DNA of 5,907 nt from assembly GCA_003222835.1 (NCBI GenBank), contig QHXE01000081.1:1-5907 (forward strand). Direction: 5' to 3'. This DNA comes from Acidobacteriota bacterium (lineage in GTDB: Bacteria > Acidobacteriota > Blastocatellia > Pyrinomonadales > Pyrinomonadaceae). The notes below the pieces were generated by a model. The model ran no database searches and was not told the origin of the DNA. It saw nothing but the letters and a program-made list of their open reading frames with translations. A program made the translations under genes and the position numbers. Positions 1-5,907 of the stretch are shown in pieces. Position 1 is the first letter of the stretch. Each line of letters begins with the position of its first letter.

Positions 1-449
1 GCATCCGATTGAATGAAGCGCGCCGCATCAACGCCGCCGAGCTGCGTTGAATTTGTGGCCGTGTCAGCGTTGACGGCGGCTAATGAACGGATCGCGTAAG
101 GTGTCGAAGTGATTTGCTGGCGCGGCATCAGCGGTGTTCCGTTGACGACGATATCCAAGTAACGAGCCGGGCCGGTGAACACTCCCGAACCAAAATCGAG
201 TTGCACGCTGAACGCTCCCGCTGAAACCTGCACGGGCGGCGGCGTCAACGTGGTTCCGATCTGTGTGCCCGTTCCCACAATACCGGTGTCAAAGATCCTG
301 AACTGCATGTTGTACATGCCATTGGCCGGGGTGCCGCCATCGGTCAACCTTCCCTGGTAAGTAAAAGTTGTACTCTGGGCCAACGTCACTGCGCTGATCC
401 AAAGGAGCAGCGCCAACAGAACCAGCGAGCGAGAAATCAAGCGATACAC
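1..449 (-). CDS. Secreted protein with YQGRL-type N-terminal domain (3' end outside window)
   Basis: Seen: the first 149 codons of an open frame that continues past the left edge. It starts at a GTG preceded by a good ribosome binding site. Residues 1-24 form a signal peptide: basic start, a hydrophobic stretch at about 9-21, and likely cleavage after TLA before Gln25. The mature protein begins with TFTYQGRLTDGGTPANG (residues 28-44), followed by an aromatic-rich beta-strand region. Residues 109-121 read PRQQITSTPYAIR and residues 136-149 include QLGGVDAARF. Known: proteins with this start and a later TPYA...LGG stretch recur in Acidobacteriota and some other soil phyla, often as the head of long surface or fibre-like proteins; their function is not established. 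Inference: an exported, possibly surface-attached structural protein. It lies 191 bp beyond the response-regulator stop and is probably a separate transcription unit. The C-terminal fate cannot be seen. Confidence 0.85.
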   Translation of the reverse strand, partial: MYRLISRSLVLLALLLWISAVTLAQSTTFTYQGRLTDGGTPANGMYNMQFRIFDTGIVGTGTQIGTTLTPPPVQVSAGAFSVQLDFGSGVFTGPARYLDIVVNGTPLMPRQQITSTPYAIRSLAAVNADTATNSTQLGGVDAARFIQSD

Positions 450-456
450 GATAGTT

Positions 457-462
457 CTCCTC
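457..462 (-). promoter_or_regulatory. Shine-Dalgarno site of the secreted-protein gene
   Basis: The minus strand reads GAGGAG followed by seven bases and then GTG at 449-447. This match to the anti-Shine-Dalgarno sequence, together with the signal peptide that follows, decides the non-ATG start of a gene whose only other support is its open frame. Confidence 0.75.
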
Positions 463-532
463 TTGGAATCAAACGTACGGATTATTTACTAGTTAAGGGG
501 AACGAGAGTCACCGGGTATTTGCCTAGTCGTG

Positions 533-635
533 TCCGATAAGCTTCAGCTTGTCGTGGTTTTGAGGGATTTGCGCCCGGCAATGTAAGGGACAGAGTCCCC
601 GACAGAGAACGGGCGTCAAGCTTAAGCTTATCGGA
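533..635. repeat. Inverted-repeat-bounded 103-bp intergenic element with nested stems
   Basis: The left arm at 533-551 (tccgataagcttcagcttg) and the right arm at 617-635 (caagcttaagcttatcgga) are reverse complements at 18 of 19 positions. Inside them, 572-577 (cgcccg) pairs with 610-615 (cgggcg). Inside that, 587-591 (gggac) pairs with 595-599 (gtccc) around AGA. The two inner stems share one centre near 593. The element ends five bases from the response-regulator stop. It has no U-tract on the minus-strand side, no coding capacity, and no clear target-site duplication in the flanks. It could be a small non-autonomous repeat (REP or MITE-like) or a structured 3' end that stabilises or stops the regulator mRNA. 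The structure is direct observation; the role is inference. Confidence 0.7.
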
Positions 636-640
636 GCAGG

Positions 641-1321
641 CTACTTGATGAGTCGATTGCGTAGCGCTTTTGAAACGGCTTCGGATTTGGAGTGGACTTG
701 GAGCTTCTCGTAGATTTTCTGAAGGTGAAAGGAGACGGTCTTCATCGTCACGCTCAGTGTCGCGGCGGCGGTTTTGTAGCTATGGCCCTCGGCGAGCAGC
801 GTGAGCAGGCGCAGTTCATGCGGCGTTAAGTGATAATCGACACGTTCCGGCGGGCGAATCTCGCGAAAGAGTGTCAGTGTGCGGCGCGCCACTTCCGGCG
901 ACATGGGCGCGCCGCCGCGGATCGCTTCGTTGACCCTTTCCAGTAACTCGGCGGGTGGCGTCTTCTTCAATAAGTAACCCGACGCTCCAGCGCAAAGGGC
1001 GTCGAAGATGCGCTCATCATCGTCGTAGATCGTGTTCATCAAAAGCAGCATCTGCGGATACTTCTCTTTCAGGATTTTGATTCCCTCGATGCCTGACATT
1101 CCTGGCAAGCCGATATCGACCAGCGCCAGATCGGGAGGATCGAAAGAAATCTTCTCGAGCGCTTCCTCCATCGTGCGAAAGGTGCCCGTGCAGCGATAAC
1201 CGTTCGTGTTATTAAAGAGAAATTCGAGAAACTGACGGAGCTTATGATGGTCTTCAACGATCGCCACGCGAATCGTTCCATTCGCGATCGTTGTTTGGAT
1301 GTCGATGTTTGCAGTCAGCAT
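641..1321 (-). CDS. NarL/FixJ-family response regulator (REC + LuxR-type HTH)
   Basis: A transcription factor of 226 residues, a normal length for the family. The receiver domain spans about 17-135 and starts with IRVAIVEDHH. The acidic pocket is Glu23/Asp24, the phospho-acceptor is Asp69 (in LALVDIGLPGMSG), the switch threonine is Thr97 and the conserved lysine is Lys119 (in GYLLKK). All key residues are present, so phosphorylation should work. A linker leads to a LuxR-type helix-turn-helix at about 165-226 (LTPHELRLLTLLAEGHSYK, then TVSFHLQKIYEKL). It lies downstream of a HisKA_3 kinase on the same strand, the usual partner class for NarL-type regulators, so that kinase is the likely phosphodonor. 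Unusually, 217 bp of palindrome-rich DNA separate the two genes, and the ATG has no clear Shine-Dalgarno (upstream GAATATAAGA). Target genes cannot be read from the sequence; the secreted-protein gene beyond it is one candidate. Confidence 0.95.
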   Translation of the reverse strand: MLTANIDIQTTIANGTIRVAIVEDHHKLRQFLEFLFNNTNGYRCTGTFRTMEEALEKISFDPPDLALVDIGLPGMSGIEGIKILKEKYPQMLLLMNTIYDDDERIFDALCAGASGYLLKKTPPAELLERVNEAIRGGAPMSPEVARRTLTLFREIRPPERVDYHLTPHELRLLTLLAEGHSYKTAAATLSVTMKTVSFHLQKIYEKLQVHSKSEAVSKALRNRLIK

Positions 1322-1372
1322 TCTTATATTCTTCGGCGGAAGCCGTCATCTTACGCTCGGACCCGCGTTTTT

Positions 1373-1394
1373 CCGCTGGGCATTTACCCAGCGG
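1373..1394. repeat. Palindrome 1 in the kinase-regulator gap
   Basis: The 8-bp arms ccgctggg (1373-1380) and cccagcgg (1387-1394) are perfect reverse complements around the loop cattta. On the minus strand, in which both flanking genes are transcribed, the stem is followed by an A-run rather than a T-run. It is therefore not a typical intrinsic terminator for the kinase gene. Confidence 0.75.
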
Positions 1395-1409
1395 CATCTT
1401 CTCTCTTTC

Positions 1410-1431
1410 TCGCCTAGCTTCAGCTAGGCGA
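1410..1431. repeat. Palindrome 2 in the kinase-regulator gap
   Basis: The arms tcgcctagct (1410-1419) and agctaggcga (1422-1431) are perfect over 10 bp and separated by only TC. As RNA this would fold as about 9 bp with a four-base loop. The core gcttcagc (1417-1424) also occurs in the left arm of the 533-635 element. Confidence 0.8.
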
Positions 1432-1438
1432 ATCAGTG

Positions 1439-1482
1439 ACGAATCTAAGGCGAAACCGCTTAAGCGGTTTCAGATTATTCGT
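1439..1482. repeat. Palindrome 3 in the kinase-regulator gap, two-tier
   Basis: A perfect 20-bp palindrome, gaaaccgctt/aagcggtttc, occupies 1452-1471. It is enclosed by a second matching pair, acgaat (1439-1444) and attcgt (1477-1482), leaving 7 and 5 unpaired bases between the tiers. The core gcttaagc (1458-1465) also occurs in the right arm of the 533-635 element. A spacer-less perfect palindrome also fits a dimeric protein-binding site, so an operator is possible. The enclosing outer arms fit a repeat-family hairpin better. Confidence 0.8.
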
Positions 1483-1538
1483 ACGTGGCCTGCCCGGTAC
1501 CCGGCGCTAATGCCGTGTGTGACTGAGAGGATGAATCT

Positions 1539-4500
1539 CTAGCGCACGGGGAAACCTAATCTCCTGTGACCATCAATGGGCACGCTCAATCGCACGGTTG
1601 TTCCTTCGTCAGCCTTTGAATCTATCTCCAATCGACCTTTCAGCTTTTCAGCCCGGCGACGCATGTTAACAAGACCATTTCCTTCAGTGGCGAGGCCGAC
1701 CTCGAAGCCCCTTCCGCTATCGCTGACCTTAAGCGAGAGCCGGCCTGAGGCGACGCGGAAATCGATGGCCACTTTGGTACATTGCGAATGCCGGACGATG
1801 TTGTTCAGACCCTCCTTGAAGATCATAAAAACTTCGCGGCGGGTATCCGCATCCAGCTTAATGTCTGCCTTGTCGGGCGCGCTGAAATCGAGGGTCACGT
1901 CGCGTGGCGAAAGCGCCTCTTCAGCAACGCGTCGCATTCGTTGGGTGAGATCGCTCAGACGATCCTTGCCGGGATTGACTGCCCAGACAATATCGCTCAT
2001 CGCATCGACGGTTTCGCGCGACGTGCCGGCTATCGTCGATAACCAACCGGCCATTTGCGAATCGTTTGCAGCGCGGCGGCGCGCGGCTTCTCCGATCATC
2101 GCGATCAAAGAAAGGTTCGATCCAATCTCGTCATGGAGATCCGTCGCGATGCGGGTGCGCACTCTTTCCAGCTCGATCAATTTTTGCATGCGATAACGAT
2201 AGAGCGTGTAGATGATCAATCCCGCGGTCATGACCGTCAGTAAAACGAACCACCAGCGTTGCCAGAAGTGAGGCAGGATCGTGAATCTCAGAATTGCGGG
2301 ATTCGAACTAGCTTGGCCCTCGGAATTGACCGCTCTCACCATGAAGGTGTACTTGCCTGGAGCGAGACTTGCGAAGTTCACAGTGCGTTGTTCGTTCGGC
2401 GCGCTCCAGTCTTTGCCAGCGCCTGCGAGTTTGTATTGGTAGCGAAGCACTTCGCCGGATGCGAAGCTGAGACCAACGAAATCGACTTGGACTTGGTTTT
2501 GGCTTGCGGGAAAATCAACCAGTGAAATCTCTTCTTCGCCGAATGCAGCTACGCGTTGCGGCGAGCCAGAGACGCTCAACTGTGTAATCAAGATCGGCGG
2601 CGCCGCTGCTGCTTTATCGGATGCGGGAACGAAGCGTGACAGTCCCTTCTGGGTACCGAACCCCAGCGCGCCCGTCTGGTCGCGAAACGCAGAAAGCATT
2701 GCTCCGGAAATCAAACCATCAGCAGTCGTGAAATGTTTGATGCGAGCAGTCGCGGGATCCAATTCGTCAAGCCCGCGTCCGGTTCCCACGTAGATGTGGC
2801 CATCGAGGCCTTCGGTGATCACGCTGGTGATATCGCTGGAGAGACCTTGCTGTGTTGTGAAGCTCACGAACGTGGGCCGATCCGAACTGGTATTTTCAAC
2901 GCGAATTAACCCGCTGCGCGACGACGCGAGCCAAAGTCGCGTGGAACGATCCAGATAGATTTGCGCGATGCCGCCGTTCGGCAATCCTTCCTTGTTAGTA
3001 AAGAAGATGAAGTGACCTTCACGATAACGCGCGAGGCCGCCGGCAAAACCAATCCAGACATTTCCGTCGCGGTCTTCAGCAAACGAGTGCGCCAGGTCTT
3101 CCTTCGACACGATAAGTCCCGGAACGTTCGACAGATCGCGCAGCGTTCTAGTCGCCGCGTCCCAAAGGGCCAACCCATTGACACTGCCAATGGTGCTAAT
3201 CCAGATGTTTCCGCGCGAGTCTGCGAACAAACGAAATACTTGACTGGCTGAAAGTCCGTCCTTCGTCGTGTAAACAGCAAGCGGGCGGGCAGTACTGAGT
3301 TTCGTTAGATCATCGGCCGCGGGAAATCGATAAACTCCTGAGCCCGTCCCAATCCACCATTCGCCGTTGCGTCCTCGCAGCGTGAGCCCCTCGCCAACCC
3401 AACCCATCACGCGATTATCCAACGCGCCTGGGAGTAACCATGTGAACTTTTGTCCATTGAAGCAGCCGAAGCGCGGCACGTGTTGGCCGAGATTTGAATG
3501 CAGCACATCAAACTTTGCGCCTTCGAAAATGCTGACGCGACCATCGCCGAGCAGCCAGCCTCGGGCGCAAACATTGCCGCGGCGATCTGCGAAGAGGGCG
3601 TCCACTTCATCGATGCCGTCCTGCTGGTCATAAGTGGTAAAGCCGTTGCGCGCCAGTTTCATCGCGCCGGCAGGACTCGCCAGCCAAAGATTGCCGGCCG
3701 CGTCTTCGTTTAATGCGTTGATGTCGTGATGAGTCAGTCCATTTCTTTCGCTGTAAGAGTGGATGAAATGACCTTGCCCGTCGCCGTCAGATAGATACTG
3801 CGCAAGACCTCTTGCCGTGGCTACCCAAAACTTCTGATCGGAAGATTCGAACAACTGGAATATCCAATCTTGAGGCAGCCCGTCTTTCGTAGAAAAAGCG
3901 TGTGTGATTACTGGCGGCTTACGCGTCGCATCAGGAGTGAAGCTGAAGAAACCGTTGAGTCGAGACGCCGCCCACAACTGTCCTTTGTGATCGATGAACA
4001 AATCGTGAAGATGCTCGCCGGGTAAACCATCGCGCGTCGTGTAGCGCGCAAAGGCGCCATCCGGCCAGCGACGATAAAGACCGCTGGGAGTGGCGATCCA
4101 AAGCGAGCTTTTCTGATCCTCAACCATGCCGTTGATAAGAGCCTGCTCCGGATATTCATTGGGAATGCCGACGTCCACGGGTCGCAACATGAAGTGACCA
4201 TTCGCGCGGTCCAGTCGATATAGTCCTTTCATTGTTCCGCACCAGAGTGTGCCGCTCCGATCCTCGAATAATGCCGTGATGGCTCTCGCTCGGCGGTCAG
4301 AATCCTCCGGCAAAACGACTGAGAACAGCGGTTCCCCTTTCGATGAGGCATCAATGCTTTGTGCCGGAGCACCTCGAGGATGAAAGCCCGCCAAACCTCC
4401 GTTGGTAGCGATCCAGTATTCGCCGGACCGTGTCTCGACGAGATCATTCACGTATGGATGCGGCAGCCCTTCGTTAGTGCCGAAGCTCCTAAACTCGTAG

Positions 4501-4703
4501 CCATCAAACCGCGATATCCCATCAGCCGTGCAGAACCAGAGAAAGCCGCGCGAATCACGGACGATCTTGTTGATGGTATTGTTCGCCAGGCCATCAGCCA
4601 CGGTGTAAGTTCGAATGGGCAGACGCTCAGCTTGGGTGGCGTCGGGAATGACGAGAAGCAACAGGATAAGAAGGATTTTGTAGTTGAACCGCTTCGCGAA
4701 CAT
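1539..4703 (-). CDS. Propeller-sensor histidine kinase (Reg_prop / Y_Y_Y / HisKA_3 / HATPase_c)
   Basis: A membrane sensor kinase of 1054 residues. A signal peptide (about 1-25, LLILLLLV core) leads to a large periplasmic region. About 14 two-component-regulator propeller blades are visible, each of the form DGL....I..L..D..G.LW.GT..GL. They begin near residues 37, 78, 142, 190, 225, 274, 321, 362, 445, 482, 535, 572, 619 and 662, which fits two seven-bladed propellers. The blades near 362 and 445 are degenerate. A Y_Y_Y domain follows at about 735-808, then one membrane helix at 815-834. The cytoplasmic part has a HisKA_3 dimerisation domain with phospho-acceptor His857 (DLHDEIG). The ATPase domain has an N-box (EGLNNIVRH, 964-972), a G1 box (DSGRGF, 995-1000) and a G2 box (GNGL, 1008-1011). 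All catalytic motifs look intact. In Bacteroidota, similar propellers sense oligosaccharides in hybrid regulators; here the ligand is unknown and the regulator is a separate downstream gene. The chosen ATG gives a proper signal peptide, and a weak AAGG lies 12 bases upstream. Confidence 0.95.
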   Translation of the reverse strand: MFAKRFNYKILLILLLLVIPDATQAERLPIRTYTVADGLANNTINKIVRDSRGFLWFCTADGISRFDGYEFRSFGTNEGLPHPYVNDLVETRSGEYWIATNGGLAGFHPRGAPAQSIDASSKGEPLFSVVLPEDSDRRARAITALFEDRSGTLWCGTMKGLYRLDRANGHFMLRPVDVGIPNEYPEQALINGMVEDQKSSLWIATPSGLYRRWPDGAFARYTTRDGLPGEHLHDLFIDHKGQLWAASRLNGFFSFTPDATRKPPVITHAFSTKDGLPQDWIFQLFESSDQKFWVATARGLAQYLSDGDGQGHFIHSYSERNGLTHHDINALNEDAAGNLWLASPAGAMKLARNGFTTYDQQDGIDEVDALFADRRGNVCARGWLLGDGRVSIFEGAKFDVLHSNLGQHVPRFGCFNGQKFTWLLPGALDNRVMGWVGEGLTLRGRNGEWWIGTGSGVYRFPAADDLTKLSTARPLAVYTTKDGLSASQVFRLFADSRGNIWISTIGSVNGLALWDAATRTLRDLSNVPGLIVSKEDLAHSFAEDRDGNVWIGFAGGLARYREGHFIFFTNKEGLPNGGIAQIYLDRSTRLWLASSRSGLIRVENTSSDRPTFVSFTTQQGLSSDITSVITEGLDGHIYVGTGRGLDELDPATARIKHFTTADGLISGAMLSAFRDQTGALGFGTQKGLSRFVPASDKAAAAPPILITQLSVSGSPQRVAAFGEEEISLVDFPASQNQVQVDFVGLSFASGEVLRYQYKLAGAGKDWSAPNEQRTVNFASLAPGKYTFMVRAVNSEGQASSNPAILRFTILPHFWQRWWFVLLTVMTAGLIIYTLYRYRMQKLIELERVRTRIATDLHDEIGSNLSLIAMIGEAARRRAANDSQMAGWLSTIAGTSRETVDAMSDIVWAVNPGKDRLSDLTQRMRRVAEEALSPRDVTLDFSAPDKADIKLDADTRREVFMIFKEGLNNIVRHSQCTKVAIDFRVASGRLSLKVSDSGRGFEVGLATEGNGLVNMRRRAEKLKGRLEIDSKADEGTTVRLSVPIDGHRRLGFPVR

Positions 4704-4737
4704 GATGGGTCAGGACCTTAACCGCATATTGGGTGCG

Positions 4738-4765
4738 ATTGTACAACAGACTACCAGCCTGTCGA
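4738..4765 (-). promoter_or_regulatory. Putative sigma70-type promoter of the sensor kinase gene
   Basis: On the minus strand, TCGACA (4765-4760) and TACAAT (4743-4738) are separated by 16 bp. Each box matches its consensus (TTGACA, TATAAT) at five of six positions. Transcription would begin near 4731, giving a leader of about 27 bases before the kinase ATG. It lies in the only gap upstream of the kinase, where a promoter is expected. The match was found by eye without a background model, and the phylum's promoter rules may differ. Confidence 0.45.
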
Positions 4766-4835
4766 TGAGCTCGTGAAACTTAATTGTTGCGATGTCGGTT
4801 TTTTGCCAAACGATAATCGGCGAAAGCGAGCTTAG

Positions 4836-5607
4836 TTAGATCACATCGGCAAAGTTCTTCCGAGTTCGCGCGAACCACCAGTACCCAAAAACAAAACTCG
4901 CTATTGCGAAGGCTATAAAGTAGGCCAAGCCCCGCCAATCCGGAAGGCTCCCTTCGAGGATGATTCGCCGATAATTGCGCACCAAAGGCGTAAAAGGATT
5001 GAGATCGACCAGAATGCGATAACGGTCGGGAACCAGGGATTCGGGATAGATGATGGGCGTGAGGTACATCCACGCCATCAAAACCAGCGTCACGCCCTGA
5101 ACGATGTCGCGCACGAAAACTCCCAATGAAGCCAGGGAACAGAATCGTCACATGAATTTCGCGGCGCAAGAGGAGCGCGGCCACGATCAGGGCCGCCGTG
5201 CCGAACAATTGATTTGCGATCGCCGCCAATGATAAAGATACCGGCAACGTTTCAAGCGGAAAGACGACCCGCTTAACGAGATTAGCGTGAGACACAATCG
5301 TGTTGGCTGAGAGTTGCAGCGCCTCTTGAAAAGCATTCCACGGCAGTAACCCGCAGAAAAGATAAAGCGCATAGTCCCATTGCGAACTACTGGCGCCGAA
5401 CTTCGCTTTGAAAATCCCGGCAAAGATGATCGTGAAAATCGCAATCATTACTACCGGTGTCAGAATTGCCCAGAGGATGCCAAGCACCGAGCCGCGATAG
5501 CGCGCCGCCAACTCGCGTTTGGTCAACGAGACGATTAGATCGAAGCGCCGCGGCAGTTGCCAAAGCGGCCGCCACACGGCGCGTCTTGCTGTCTGCGCGG
5601 AAATCAC
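4836..5607 (-). pseudogene. ABC-2 type polysaccharide exporter permease (Wzm-like), disrupted by deletion/frameshift
   Basis: The N-terminal 157 codons (5607-5137) encode an amphipathic start, then LTKRELAARYRGSVLGILW (about 28-46). This is typical of permeases that export O-antigen or capsule chains. Membrane helices follow at about 40-63, 78-92 and 118-147. After ILF (codons 155-157) the frame turns into a long non-membrane tail. The genuine C-terminus lies in another frame, from CTG at 5135 (LASLGVFVRDIVQGV, then YLTPIIYPESL and NPFTPLVRNYRRI) to the TAA at 4836-4838. The joined pieces make about 256 residues, against roughly 270-280 usual for the family. The missing part is the hydrophobic helix normally found before LGVF.RD. 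Hence probably a deletion, of a length leaving remainder 2 when divided by 3, rather than a one-base slip. The GTG start overlaps the stop of the upstream aminotransferase by one base (TAGTG), suggesting translational coupling. No ATPase gene follows. An assembly error remains possible. Confidence 0.8.
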
Positions 5608-5907
5608 TACGCGACAACCTGTCCAAATGCCGCCAAAAACGTTTCCATTTCCGGCCGCTTGCCAATGGTGACGCGAAGATGGTTTGGCAGCGCCGGAAAC
5701 GGGCGGCCGATCTGCACGCCTCGCTGGGCTAAGGCTCCGATTATTGGCCGAGCCTCGCGCTTGACGTTAACCATGATGAAATTAGCTTGTGAAGGAATCG
5801 AGGCGTAGCCCAGAGCACTCAACCCCTCAGTCACAAACTTTTTCGTCTCGCGGTTCAATCGTTGACCGTTAGTGACTTGATCGGGGTCTTCCAGGCTGGC
5901 TATTGCC
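5607..5907 (-). CDS. Class I/II PLP-dependent aminotransferase, HisC-like (5' end outside window)
   Basis: The last 99 residues of a fold-type I aminotransferase that enters from the right edge. Seen: ALGYASIPSQANFIMVNV is the start of the C-terminal small domain. Then come IIGALAQRGVQIGRPFP and LPNHLRVTIGKRPEMETFLAAF. The arginine in LRVTIG corresponds to the residue that binds the substrate carboxylate in histidinol-phosphate aminotransferase and its relatives. The PLP lysine would lie outside the window. The GRPFP...RVTIG form is also found in HisC-like paralogues of unproven substrate, so I do not assign hisC. Its TAG stop overlaps the GTG of the permease gene, so the two were probably one operon. 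That could mean a role in amino-sugar or cell-surface polymer synthesis, or mere adjacency. Confidence 0.85.
   Translation of the reverse strand, partial: AIASLEDPDQVTNGQRLNRETKKFVTEGLSALGYASIPSQANFIMVNVKREARPIIGALAQRGVQIGRPFPALPNHLRVTIGKRPEMETFLAAFGQVVA

Noticed and set aside
175..360. Plus-strand open frame of 61 codons in the secreted-protein region
   Set aside because: The minus strand has a signal peptide, ribosome binding site and recognised motifs over the same bases; the plus frame has none.
481..486. Minus-strand AATAAT as a -10 box for the secreted-protein gene
   Set aside because: It lies at a suitable distance from the GTG, but the nearest -35-like sequence (GTGACT) is about 20 bp away and matches poorly, so no promoter is annotated.
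1373..1394. Intrinsic terminator for the kinase gene
   Set aside because: The stem is good, but on the transcribed strand it is followed by AAAAA rather than a T-run. The T-run lies on the wrong side and would need the opposite direction of transcription, where no gene ends.
1322..1538. CRISPR array in the kinase-regulator gap
   Set aside because: The roughly 40-bp spacing is suggestive, but the palindromes have different sequences, so there is no direct repeat, and no cas gene is present.
1576..2196. Plus-strand open frame of 206 codons opposite the kinase 3' end
   Set aside because: It is antisense to the conserved HisKA/HATPase region, has no recognisable domain and has the serine/arginine-rich composition typical of a shadow frame.
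4359..4721. Plus-strand open frame of 120 codons opposite the kinase start
   Set aside because: It is antisense to the signal peptide and first blades, matches no known motif and would run through the kinase leader.
5120..5145. Programmed ribosomal frameshift in the permease
   Set aside because: There is only a short CCC run and no slippery heptamer, and a shift would still leave the protein without one membrane helix.
5457..5808. Overlapping plus-strand frames across the permease/aminotransferase junction
   Set aside because: They are rich in Arg, Ala and Ser without domains, and lie opposite two conserved protein-coding stretches.

Overview
The window looks like chromosomal DNA of an environmental bacterium, most likely an Acidobacteriota member of Blastocatellia type. 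This is inferred from three things: a giant periplasmic propeller sensor kinase, a secreted protein with a YQGRL...PANG..N/Y..F signature, and intergenic DNA rich in palindromes. No ribosomal or marker gene is present, so the placement is tentative. All supported genes are on the minus strand and are described here in transcription order, from high to low coordinates.

Right edge (5907-4836): the 3' end of a class I/II PLP-dependent aminotransferase (HisC-like fold) is joined by a one-base stop/start overlap (TAGTG) to a polysaccharide-type ABC-2 transporter permease. The permease is broken. Its N-terminal half is in one frame and its C-terminal third in another, and the transmembrane helix expected between them is missing. 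This points to a deletion of about 50-75 bp with a frame change near position 5136, not a simple base slip. No ATPase partner follows it.

Centre (4835-641): after a 132-bp gap with a plausible sigma70-type promoter comes a two-component system. The first gene encodes a 1054-residue kinase: signal peptide, 14 propeller blades, Y_Y_Y domain, one membrane helix, HisKA_3 and HATPase. The second encodes a NarL/FixJ-type response regulator of 226 residues. They are separated by 217 bp holding three strong palindromes plus two weak ones, at roughly 40-bp spacing. The likely circuit is periplasmic sensing by the propellers, phosphotransfer from His857 to Asp69, and DNA binding by the LuxR-type helix-turn-helix.

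Left edge (640-1): just past the regulator stop lies a 103-bp element bounded by 19-bp inverted repeats with nested inner stems. Beyond it starts a secreted protein that runs off the window.

The least explained signal is the intergenic palindromes. Four of them, in two different gaps, share the core GCTTMAGC, which I saw nowhere in the coding sequence. They look like one family of small structured repeats. I see no complete new defence or mobile system here.
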